This document shows, piece after piece, positions 46,393-54,403 of a stretch of 64,000 bases of DNA. A program made the translations under genes and the position numbers. The stretch's first letter is position 1, and each line of letters starts with the position of its first letter. The notes below the pieces were generated by a model. That model made no database searches. It worked only from the letters and a program-made list of their open reading frames with translations, and was not told the origin of the DNA. The DNA lies in assembly GCF_001884235.1 (NCBI RefSeq), contig NZ_MAOI01000070.1, positions 59,917 through 123,916 on the forward strand, in the 5' to 3' direction. This DNA is from Bacillus paramycoides (GTDB lineage Bacteria; Bacillota; Bacilli; Bacillales; Bacillaceae_G).

Positions 46393-47544
46393 ATGGTTAT
46401 TAAATTCAATAACTTTGAAGAGAAGAAATTAGCTTTTGCGAAAGCAACACAGGAAGGTACAACAGAAGAACAATCGGCAGCATTAAATTCTATGATTGAA
46501 GCCCTTGCTATAGATGTTCGCTCGGATATTTTGAATCAGGTAAATGAATCAATGGTAGATCGTTCTATTATGCAATCTCGCGGCGCTAATGTATTAACAA
46601 GCGAGGAAATGAAGTTCTTTAATGCAGTTGTGGAAGAAGGTGGCTTTAAGTCTACTGAAACTTTACCTAAAACAACTCAAGAACGAATCTTTGATGATTT
46701 AGTTGAAGATCATCCTTTCTTACAACATATTGGTTTAGAAAATTTAGGGGCTGTAACAGAATTTATTTACGGAGATCCAGAAGGCGCAGCAGTATGGGGA
46801 CCATTATTTGATGGTATTAAAGGTCAATTAAATGCTACATTCCGTAAAGATAGCATTTCACAACTTAAATTAACGGCATTTATTCCATTAGCAAACGACA
46901 TGTTGAAACTTGGGCCTGTATGGGTCGAACGTTATATTCGTACAATGATTACAGAAGCAATGAAAGTAGGTTTAGAACGTGGATTTGTAGCTGGTACAGG
47001 TAAAAATGAACCTATTGGGTTATTAAAAGATCCAAGCGGAAGTGTTGTAAATGGAGTATATCCAGATAAAAAGCCAGTAGGCACTTTAACGTTTGAACCA
47101 GGTCGTAAAACAATCAATGAATTAAAAGGTGTTGTTAAACTACTAGCTAAAAAATTAAATGCTGATGGTTCGGATGCAGATCGACCAAAAAATATTGCTG
47201 GTAAAGTAGTTATGGTAACTAATCCGTTTGATACTTTTGATATTCAAGCGAACGCAACAATTCAAAATGCAGCTGGAGTATATGTAACTAGCTTGCCATT
47301 TAATCCGATCCTTACAGAATCGGTGTTTGTACCTCAAGGGAAAGTATTATTCTTTGTTAAGGGTCAATATGTTGCAGCGATGGGTGGAACAGAGCCAATC
47401 AAAAAATATGAAGAAACACTGGCTTTAGAAGATGCAACAGTTTATATTGCTAAACAATATGCTACAGGTAAACCGAAAGATAAATACACTTCACAAGTTT
47501 ATACATTGAAACTTGAAGAAGTAACGCCACCGACACAAGGATGA
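46393..47544 (+). CDS. Major capsid protein, HK97 fold
   Basis: 383 residues. The first 70-100 residues are helical and probably the delta domain cleaved at maturation. The fold region starts near STETLPKTTQERIFDDL, with the HK97-family segments PLFDGIKGQLNATFRKDSI and FVAGTGKNEPIGLL. RBS AGGAGG. It follows the protease gene after 3 nt. Confidence 0.93.
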   Translation: MVIKFNNFEEKKLAFAKATQEGTTEEQSAALNSMIEALAIDVRSDILNQVNESMVDRSIMQSRGANVLTSEEMKFFNAVVEEGGFKSTETLPKTTQERIFDDLVEDHPFLQHIGLENLGAVTEFIYGDPEGAAVWGPLFDGIKGQLNATFRKDSISQLKLTAFIPLANDMLKLGPVWVERYIRTMITEAMKVGLERGFVAGTGKNEPIGLLKDPSGSVVNGVYPDKKPVGTLTFEPGRKTINELKGVVKLLAKKLNADGSDADRPKNIAGKVVMVTNPFDTFDIQANATIQNAAGVYVTSLPFNPILTESVFVPQGKVLFFVKGQYVAAMGGTEPIKKYEETLALEDATVYIAKQYATGKPKDKYTSQVYTLKLEEVTPPTQG

Positions 47545-47549
47545 TGTGA

Positions 47550-47843
47550 ATGGATACAGTAATTTCAAATGAAATATTACAGCAATTCAAAGATAGGATG
47601 CGGTTAGGCGATGATGAAGATGATAACCTAAGACGCATCCTATTTGCATCCAATAAAGATTTGATCAGGGTTTGTGGCGATTATGATATAAACAATGACG
47701 AGGTGTTCAAGGAGTTAGTCTTTGAACGCTCTCGTTATGTTTATAACGATGCTTTAGAGTATTTTGACAAGAATTTTTTAAGTCAGATTAATAGTTTAAG
47801 TATCGAAAAAGCTTTAGAAGAAATCAAACTGGACGGTGATTAA
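47550..47843 (+). CDS. Head-tail connector, gp6-like
   Basis: 97 residues, helical adaptor of the phage gp6/DNA-packaging type (MDTVISNEILQQFKDRMRLG...NNDEVFKELVFERSRYVYND). Order after capsid fits. No strong RBS is present, suggesting coupling to the capsid gene. Confidence 0.85.
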   Translation: MDTVISNEILQQFKDRMRLGDDEDDNLRRILFASNKDLIRVCGDYDINNDEVFKELVFERSRYVYNDALEYFDKNFLSQINSLSIEKALEEIKLDGD

Positions 47844-47844
47844 A

Positions 47845-48198
47845 ATGCGTCCTTTTCAATACAAAAAGCCATTAAATACAGGTGATTTTAGGAATCGAAT
47901 TATCATTGAACAACCTGAAGTAATAAAAGATGAATTGAATCAAGAAGTTGAAACAGATAATTGGAAGGAAGTAAAAAAAGCATGGGCGATGATAAAAACA
48001 GTAAAAGGTTCGGAGTACATTGAGGCTTCGGCTTCACAGGCTACTTTGGTGTATCGTTTTATAATTCCTTATACAACAGGTATCACAGAATTAATGCGAA
48101 TCAATATGAAGGGTCGTATATTTGATATTATCGAACCGCCAATGAATGATGATGAAATGTATCAAACATTGACCATTATCGCAAAGGAGCATGTTTAG
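47845..48198 (+). CDS. Head closure protein (SPP1 gp16-like)
   Basis: 117 residues with the pattern TGDFRNRIIIEQPEV...WKEVKKAWAMIKTVKGSEYIEA typical of head-tail joining proteins. ATG 47845 is preferred to the in-frame GTG 9 nt upstream because GGTGAT is at normal distance. It follows the connector gene. Confidence 0.85.
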   Translation: MRPFQYKKPLNTGDFRNRIIIEQPEVIKDELNQEVETDNWKEVKKAWAMIKTVKGSEYIEASASQATLVYRFIIPYTTGITELMRINMKGRIFDIIEPPMNDDEMYQTLTIIAKEHV

Positions 48199-48199
48199 T

Positions 48200-48544
48200 A
48201 TGAATGATTTTGCGAGTGATCTTGCTAGGGAATTACAAAGATATGCGAATGTTGTGGAAGAAGAATTAGAAAATGAAATCGATGAAATAGGAGATATTGC
48301 TGTAGGTAAATTAAAGCAAAATAGTCCTAAAAAAACAGGTGCTTATCGTAAAGGTTGGCGCAAGAAAAAAGAAGGTAAAGGTGTTGTTCTTCATAATACA
48401 CAAGGACAACTAACACATCTTTTAGAAAATGGGCATACGAAAGTTGGTGGTGGTCGAGTACCAGCGCAAGTGCATATTCGTCCAGTTGAAGAGTATGTAA
48501 TTGACGAATTGCCAAGACGTATCGAAAGGACGATTGGGCAATGA
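48200..48544 (+). CDS. HK97 gp10-like tail joining protein
   Basis: 114 residues. AAAGGAG 10 nt upstream favours ATG 48200 over ATG 48191. The HK97_gp10 pattern is present: VGKLKQNSPKKTGAYRKGW and HLLENGHTKVGGG. It starts right after the head closure stop and overlaps the next gene by 4 nt. Confidence 0.87.
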   Translation: MNDFASDLARELQRYANVVEEELENEIDEIGDIAVGKLKQNSPKKTGAYRKGWRKKKEGKGVVLHNTQGQLTHLLENGHTKVGGGRVPAQVHIRPVEEYVIDELPRRIERTIGQ

Positions 48545-48873
48545 AATTAGGTGAATTAACAAAAATTCTTGAAGCTACAGGTTATCCTGTGGCTTATTCG
48601 CATTTCACAGCAACGCCAACTAATCCTGTTCCGGCACCACCTTATATTTGTTTTCTTGTGGACGGTTCAGCCAATCTCATGGCTGATAACAAGGTTTATC
48701 ACAAGATAAATGATTTAAATATTGAACTTTATACAACTAGAAAAGATTTAGTTGCGGAAGCAAAGTTTGAAAAAGTCCTAGACGATCATGAGATTCCTTA
48801 TGATTCACCAATTGAGGGGCTTATTGAATCTGAGAAAATGTATCAAAAAATATATGAAACGAGGTTGATGTAA
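48541..48873 (+). CDS. Tail terminator/completion protein
   Basis: 110 residues (MKLGELTKILEATGYPVAYS), mixed alpha/beta. Position between gp10 and major tail protein and size match tail terminator proteins of siphoviruses. Motif support is weak, so the assignment rests mostly on order. Confidence 0.7.
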   Translation: MKLGELTKILEATGYPVAYSHFTATPTNPVPAPPYICFLVDGSANLMADNKVYHKINDLNIELYTTRKDLVAEAKFEKVLDDHEIPYDSPIEGLIESEKMYQKIYETRLM

Positions 48874-49470
48874 ATGAATAAGGAAAACAAAGTGACATTC
48901 GGTTTGAAGAATGTACATTATGTGCCAATTGATATTGAAGGGTTTTTAGTGAAGTTTGGTACACCAATTCCACTACCCGGTGGAGTTGAATTAACTTTCG
49001 AACCACGCGGTGATTTAATTGAATTCTATGCAGATGACATGCTTTACTATGCAGCAAGTAATAACCAAGGTTATGATGGAACGCTATCCATTGCAACTAT
49101 TCCGGAACAATTTGCTATCGATGCATTAGGCGAGCAATTAGATGAAACAGACGGTGTATTAAATGAGTTAGCTGATGCTAAAGGAAAATCATTTGCATTA
49201 CTATTTGAATTCGATGGCGATGTGAACGCGACTCGTCATGTTATGTATAACTGTTCAGCAAGTCGTCCTACGATTGCATCTAAAACAAAAACAAATTCAG
49301 CTGAACCAAATACAAATGAACTGAAGTTTGTTTCTAGCCCAATTGTTTTAGCACCAGGAGGAAGACCGATGGTTAAAACGAAAACGACTGCTAAAACAAC
49401 ACAAGCAATTTATAACGACTGGTACAAAAAAGTATATGTAAAAACACCAGCAGCACCAAAAGGAGCGTAA
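48874..49470 (+). CDS. Major tail protein, phi13 type
   Basis: 198-residue tail tube subunit. Signatures of the phi13 family: KVTFGLKNVHYVPIDIEG, GYDGTLSIATIPEQFAID and SASRPTIASKTKTNS. RBS GAGGTTGATG. It follows the tail terminator gene and is followed by gpG. Confidence 0.9.
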   Translation: MNKENKVTFGLKNVHYVPIDIEGFLVKFGTPIPLPGGVELTFEPRGDLIEFYADDMLYYAASNNQGYDGTLSIATIPEQFAIDALGEQLDETDGVLNELADAKGKSFALLFEFDGDVNATRHVMYNCSASRPTIASKTKTNSAEPNTNELKFVSSPIVLAPGGRPMVKTKTTAKTTQAIYNDWYKKVYVKTPAAPKGA

Positions 49471-49474
49471 GTAA

Positions 49475-49819
49475 ATGGAAAAAACAATTGTTGTAGATGG
49501 TAAAGATGTTCGTTTGAAAAGCACAGGAGGAACACCAGTCCGATTTAAAGCGCAATTCGGAAAAGATTATTTCGCGCAACTTCTCAAGTTAGCGCCGCTT
49601 GGTAAAATCGATATGGAAAATTTAGATCCAAGTAAGTTAGATAGTGTAGATTTTGAGGTGTTTTATAATCTGGTTTGGACTATGGCGAAAACGGCTGATC
49701 CAAAAATACCAGAGCCGATGGTGTGGTTAGATTCATTTGATGAATTTCCAATCATTGAAATCTTAGAAGATATTCAAGATATGATAGCTTCCACGATTCA
49801 ATCTAAAAAAAAGTTGTAG
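49475..49819 (+). CDS. Tail assembly chaperone gpG
   Basis: 114-residue chaperone that guides tape measure assembly. The 3' end contains the slippery string A AAA AAG (49807-49813), and the normal frame ends at TAG 49817-49819. In the -1 frame translation continues to 50037. RBS GGAGCGTAAGTA is weak; the gene is close to the major tail gene. Confidence 0.85.
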   Translation: MEKTIVVDGKDVRLKSTGGTPVRFKAQFGKDYFAQLLKLAPLGKIDMENLDPSKLDSVDFEVFYNLVWTMAKTADPKIPEPMVWLDSFDEFPIIEILEDIQDMIASTIQSKKKL

Positions 49820-50037
49820 ATAGCAATAATAATAGTCAACAAGGAGCGAATCAGGGTGATGTATTCACCACTGAGACGTTCCTTGTTTTGTGTTATAAGT
49901 GCAAACTTACAAAAGCTGATTTAGAGGATATGACTATTGGTATGTGCCTTGATTATATCGATGAATATTTAGAAATGCAGAAGCCACCACAAGAAAAAAC
50001 GCGTAAAGCAACGCAAAAAGACTTTAACAATTTCTAA
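49814..50037 (+). CDS. gpT extension made by -1 frameshift (gpGT)
   Basis: After the shift at A AAA AAG the frame reads VVDSNNNSQQGANQGDVF and so on for 74 codons to a TAA at 50035-50037. The fusion gpGT would be about 187 residues. The region has no start codon with an RBS of its own and lies between gpG and tape measure, as expected from lambda-like G/GT pairs. The T part is helical with a lysine-rich end. Confidence 0.85.
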
Positions 50038-50054
50038 AGAAGTGAGGTGAGGAA

Positions 50055-51281
50055 ATGGCAGGAAGAATTAAAGGAATTACTATTTCTATTGATGGAGAAA
50101 CCACAGGACTTCAAAATGCTTTAAAAGATGTAAATAAACATAGTAATGATTTGACTAAAGAATTAAAAGATGTTGAACGTCTTTTGAAGTTTAACCCAGG
50201 TAATGTTGAAGCATTAGCTCAAAAACAACAATTACTCACACAAGCAATTGAAAATACAACACAAAAGCTAGACAAATTGAAAGCAGCGGAGCAACAAGTC
50301 CAAGCTCAATTTCAAAATGGAAAGATTTCTGAAGAACAGTATCGTGCATTTAGGCGTGAAATTGAATTTACAGAAGGATCGCTTAATGGTCTAAAAGGCA
50401 AACTTGCTGGATTAAAAGCTGAACAGGACAATATAGCAAGTTCGGCAAGACAATTAGAAACCTTATTTAGTGCTACAGGAAAAAGCGTCGATGATTTTGC
50501 AGGAGCGTTAGGAAATCGTCTTGTGAATGCAATTAAAAGCGGCACGGCTACAAGTAGACAGTTAGACCAGGCAATTGGTCTTATTGGTCGTGAAGCGTTG
50601 GGAGCAGAAGCTGATATTGAAAAGTTACAACGTACGCTTCGTTCTGTGGATGACGGTAATTCAATACAACAAGTTCGAAATGATTTGAGAGACCTTTCAC
50701 GAGAAGCTGAAAGAGCAGGTAAAAGCTTCAAAGAGTTAGACATCGGTTTAGAGAATATGCTCGGCGGGGCGATGGCAGCTGGTGGTATTTCCGGTGTAAT
50801 CGAAAAAGCTCTTGATACGTCTAAACTAAAAACAAAAATTGATGTAACTTTTGAAGTCCCTGAGTCATCTAGGAAATCGGTTGAACAAGCAGTTCGTGGG
50901 GTTGAAGCATACGGTGTAGATGTGGAAGAAGCTCTTGAAGGAACCCGTAGACAATGGGCCTTAAATAAAAATGTTAGCGATGAAACGAATGCAGCTATTG
51001 TAAAAGGCGCTTCAGCAATAGCAACTTCTTATGCTGGTATAGATTTTACGGAATTAATCCAAGAGACAAATGAAGTTGGTAGTGAATTAGGGATAACCAA
51101 CGAAAGTGCTTTAGCTTTAACAAATGCCTTATTAAAAATGGGATTTCCACCGGAGCAATTAGATATTATTGCTGAATACGGTGGCCAACTAACAAGAGCT
51201 GGGTATACAGCTGAGGAAGTACAGGCTATTATGGCAGCTGGCGTTGATACAGGTACCTGGAATATTGACAACCTATTGGAT
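50055..51281 (+). CDS. Tape measure protein, exon 1
   Basis: First 409 codons of the tail length-determining protein. The sequence is coiled-coil rich (TTGLQNALKDVNKHSND...LKDVERLLKFNPGNVEALAQKQQLL), then a conserved phage tail region (SAIATSYAGIDFTELIQETNEVG...MAAGVDTGTWNIDNLLD). The frame then enters a group I intron; without splicing it would stop at 51297. GTGAGGTGAGG is the RBS. Joined with exons at 51540 and 51999 it gives a continuous protein of 1273 residues. Confidence 0.9.
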
Positions 51282-51539
51282 AAAAAATTGTCCCTATGAG
51301 TGGTGACATTCATAGAAAACTCTTTTAATTCAGTGGAACTCTCAAAAGAGACAATACTGAGCGAAGCCTTTAACAAAGGAACGTGCAACGACTAGCTGAA
51401 AAGCGTAGGGTGTAAGCTAATGACATCCGAAATGGGGAGCATCTTATATAAAGATGATGATATAGTCTGGTCTGTATAGTGATATATAGAAGTTCATAAG
51501 AGAACTGGCAGGATGTTGCGAATCTTGTTGAACATATCG
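51282..51539 (+). ncRNA. Group I intron 1 in the tape measure gene
   Basis: 258 nt without ORF. The 5' exon ends in GGAT; its U pairs with G51290 of GTCC (P1, four pairs). P7 is formed by GACTA (51390-51394) and TAGTC (51463-51467), in the typical contexts GCAACGACTA and GATATAGTCT. P8 is CATCTT/AAGATG (51440-51456). The intron ends with G51539. The core is very like the T4 td intron (subgroup IA2). Removal joins NLLD with GLKEGR, as in uninterrupted tape measure proteins. Confidence 0.9.
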
Positions 51540-51770
51540 GGTCTAAAAGAAGGGCGTATTAAAGCGGCTGAATTTGGTCAAGGTGTCGATAAAGCTATGA
51601 AAGAAGCTCTTGAAGGTACTAATATATCAGCAGATCAATTGCAAAAATGGGGACAATCTGTAGCAAAGGGCGGTAAAGAAGGCTCGGCCGCTATGACTGA
51701 CATTGCTAAAGCGTTAAATCAGATTGAAGATGAAACGAAGCGAAACGAGATTGGTGTTAAGCTTTTCGGT
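51540..51770 (+). CDS. Tape measure protein, exon 2
   Basis: 77 codons (GLKEGRIKAAEFGQGVDKAM to EIGVKLFG) in the same frame as exons 1 and 3. The sequence is the conserved centre of phage tape measure proteins, which reads LFG-TMFEDQG across the next splice site. Both ends are intron junctions. It has no own RBS, so the apparent ATG upstream within the intron is not a real start. Confidence 0.9.
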
Positions 51771-51998
51771 AGATGATAAATTGTGCCGAAATAAAATCGC
51801 GGTATTAAGCAAGGAGGGTGAGATTCCTAACTTGAACCGAAGGCTATGCAAAGTGTAGTCAGGGGCAGAGCATAGAGGGTGAAAAGATATAATCCCTCCA
51901 CGAGACCGCGACACTTTAACAGTGAAAACGTATGCCGAGCTTGCATTAATATGAAGTGCAAGAAGTAGAGGATAAAAAACCTTTACGATAACAAAATG
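51771..51998 (+). ncRNA. Group I intron 2 in the tape measure gene
   Basis: 228 nt without ORF. The exon end TTTCGGT (51764-51770) pairs fully with GCCGAAA (51785-51791), the last pair being U-G: a textbook P1. P3 is TCGCGGT/ACCGCGA (51797-51803 with 51905-51911). P7 is GCATA/TATGC (51870-51874 with 51931-51935). P7.1 is GAGGG/CCCTC, P8 CACT/AGTG, P9 CTTGCA/TGCAAG. The P7.1 stem points to subgroup IA. The last base is G51998. Confidence 0.92.
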
Positions 51999-54362
51999 AC
52001 AATGTTTGAAGACCAAGGACAAAACATTATAGATACATTGTTAAACGCAAAAGATAAAGTTATTGATTTAAACGTGAGCCAAGAAGAGTTAAATGCAATG
52101 ATAAAGAAAATGGATGCAAGTCCAGCTATAAAGTTCCAAAAGGCAATGGGCGATTTGAAAATGGCACTTGAGCCACTTTTGGGCGTAGTAGCTAACATTA
52201 TTGGAGCCTTTGCGAGTTGGATTTCAGCACACCCAGCATTAGCCGCAGCATTAACAACTATTGTTGTCACACTGGGAATATTAATTGGGGCATGCATGGC
52301 TTTAGCCCCAGTATTTATAACCTTGTCCAGTATCGCTGGAATTGTAGGTGTAAGTATTGGGGCTGTCGCTGGTCCAGTAGCATTAGTAGTAGGTGGAGTT
52401 ATAGCCGCCACCGCGGCTATAACCGGATTAATCATTTGGATGCGGCATTTATGGCAGACAAACGAAGGATTTAAGAATAGTATTACTGGCGTGATAAGTG
52501 GCATACAAAGTTTCATAGATACACTTGTTTCATTAGGTAAATATTTATTCTGGACAGCTGCAAGTGGAGATCCGTTGAATGTTTGGATTACAAATTTACC
52601 AGAAGGTTTTCAAAATGCAGCAAAGATTATAGGATTAGCAGTTAGTAAAATACGTGAAGCGTGTCTTCATCTTTTTGATGCTGTGAAAGCTGTTTTTTCG
52701 GGAGACTTTAGCCAGTTAGGTGAAATCTTTAAGATGATTGGTCCTACTATAGCGGGTGCAATTATCGGTGGGCTTCCTGGTGTTCTTGTCTCTGTATCTC
52801 GTTATTTACCAGCGATTGCAGAATATTTGAATGCAAACTCCGGAATTATTCTTGAAACCATAACAAATATTTTTACCAATATAGCTAATTTCGTGACAAC
52901 AGCCTTACCGCAATTTCTTGAAGCTGGATCACAAATGATTTCAAGTCTTGTGAATGGGTTAGTTGTAGCGGCTCCAATCATACTTGAAGCGATAGTTGGG
53001 ATAATAAATACAATTTCACAAATGATCGCAACTTATCTTCCTATGATTGTACAAACTGGAATCCAAATTGTTCAAACCTTAATCTCTGGAATTGTACAAG
53101 TCTTACCTACACTTATAGAGACAGGACTTCAATTGATCTTGACCTTAATAAATGGAATTATGCAGATGATTCCACAGTTGATCCCAATTGCAGTAACAAT
53201 CATCCAAACAATAATCAATGGAATTATGTCATTTTTACCACAGTTGATTGAAATGGGAATCAATTTATTGGTTTCGTTAATCACTGGAATTACGCAAGCT
53301 TTACCAATGATTGCTTTAGCAATTATTACAGTCATTACCACTTTAATTGAAGCGATCACAGCAAATTTACCTATGATTATTGAGGCTGGCGTTAAAGTTT
53401 TAACTAGCTTAATTGATGGAATCATAAAAATTCTACCTCAATTAATAGATTTAGCGATAAATCTTATTGCAAAAGTAGCAGATACACTGATTACGAATCT
53501 ACCTAAAATAATCGATGCTGGGGTTAAAATACTGTTAGCTATTATCAATGGTATAGTTCAAGTCTTACCGCAACTTATTAATGCAGCATTAGATTTAATT
53601 GTTAAAATAGCATCCACATTAATTGCAAATCTACCAAAGATACTTGAAGCTGGCATCAAAATTTTGCTTATGTTAATCGCAGGTATTGTACAAGTTATAC
53701 CTCAATTAATAGGGGCAGCGCTTAATTTAATCGTTACTTTAGCAGGAGAATTAATTAGGAATTTACCTAAAATCCTTGAAGCTGGTGTCCAACTAATTTG
53801 GGCTTTAATAAAAGGTATTGTAAGTATGGTGGGACAATTAGGTTCTACAATTGTAACAGACATAATACCTAAAATAGTTGATACTCTTAAACAGGTAAAC
53901 TTATTAAGCATTGGTAAAGATATAATCCAAGGTTTAATTAATGGTATAGGTTCAATGGCTGGTGCGGTTTGGGATAAAGTAGCCTCAATCGGAAGTAGCA
54001 TTAAAAAAGGATTCACAGACTTCTTTGATATTCATTCGCCTTCACGACTTATGCGCGATGCAGTTGGTAAACAAATTGGCGCTGGTCTTGCGGTTGGTAT
54101 GGAAAATTCAATTGGAATAATAAACCGCGCATCTCAAGCAATGAGCGAAGCAGCAGTACCAACAGTTAATGTGGGTAATATAGGTGTGCAAGCTAATGGA
54201 TTATATCAAGCGCAAGGAGTAAACGGTGAATTTGCAGTACCAGGTGGTGGATTAGCAATTGAAGTACCTGTAATTTTAGAAGGGCGAGAAGTTGCACGTG
54301 GTACTTATCGATATACAACAGAGTATCAAGATAGAGAAGCAAAAAGAAACTCAGACTTTTAG
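51999..54362 (+). CDS. Tape measure protein, exon 3
   Basis: 787 codons starting TMFEDQGQNIIDTLLNAKDK. The first 150 residues have several membrane-like helices (TTIVVTLGILIGACMALAPV...). A long hydrophobic repeat region follows, built from units of about 38 residues (LPKIIDAGVKILLAIINGIVQVLPQLINAAL and similar) that set tail length and may insert in the host membrane. The C-terminus (DFFDIHSPSRLMRDAVGKQIGAGLAVGM) is the conserved tape measure end. It joins in frame with exons 1 and 2. Confidence 0.93.
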   Translation, partial: TMFEDQGQNIIDTLLNAKDKVIDLNVSQEELNAMIKKMDASPAIKFQKAMGDLKMALEPLLGVVANIIGAFASWISAHPALAAALTTIVVTLGILIGACMALAPVFITLSSIAGIVGVSIGAVAGPVALVVGGVIAATAAITGLIIWMRHLWQTNEGFKNSITGVISGIQSFIDTLVSLGKYLFWTAASGDPLNVWITNLPEGFQNAAKIIGLAVSKIREACLHLFDAVKAVFSGDFSQLGEIFKMIGPTIAGAIIGGLPGVLVSVSRYLPAIAEYLNANSGIILETITNIFTNIANFVTTALPQFLEAGSQMISSLVNGLVVAAPIILEAIVGIINTISQMIATYLPMIVQTGIQIVQTLISGIVQVLPTLIETGLQLILTLINGIMQMIPQLIPIAVTIIQTIINGIMSFLPQLIEMGINLLVSLITGITQALPMIALAIITVITTLIEAITANLPMIIEAGVKVLTSLIDGIIKILPQLIDLAINLIAKVADTLITNLPKIIDAGVKILLAIINGIVQVLPQLINAALDLIVKIASTLIANLPKILEAGIKILLMLIAGIVQVIPQLIGAALNLIVTLAGELIRNLPKILEAGVQLIWALIKGIVSMVGQLGSTIVTDIIPKIVDTLKQVNLLSIGKDIIQGLINGIGSMAGAVWDKVASIGSSIKKGFTDFFDIHSPSRLMRDAVGKQIGAGLAVGMENSIGIINRASQAMSEAAVPTVNVGNIGVQANGLYQAQGVNGEFAVPGGGLAIEVPVILEGREVARGTYRYTTEYQDREAKRNSDF

Positions 54363-54403
54363 GTTTGGGTTTCTTTTATTTTATAAAGAAATGAGGTGTT
54401 AAC

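Noticed and set aside
51513-51539. ATG at 51513 as a gene start
   Set aside because: It lies inside intron 1, has no proper RBS, and the first nine codons are not tape measure-like.
53129-53425. Long minus-strand ORFs inside the tape measure repeats
   Set aside because: They mirror the isoleucine/leucine-rich repeat codons of the real gene and have no RBS.
50055-54362. Tape measure gene as a frameshifted pseudogene or three separate genes
   Set aside because: The three pieces are in the same phase, each gap has a group I core, and the joined protein matches tape measure architecture without loss.
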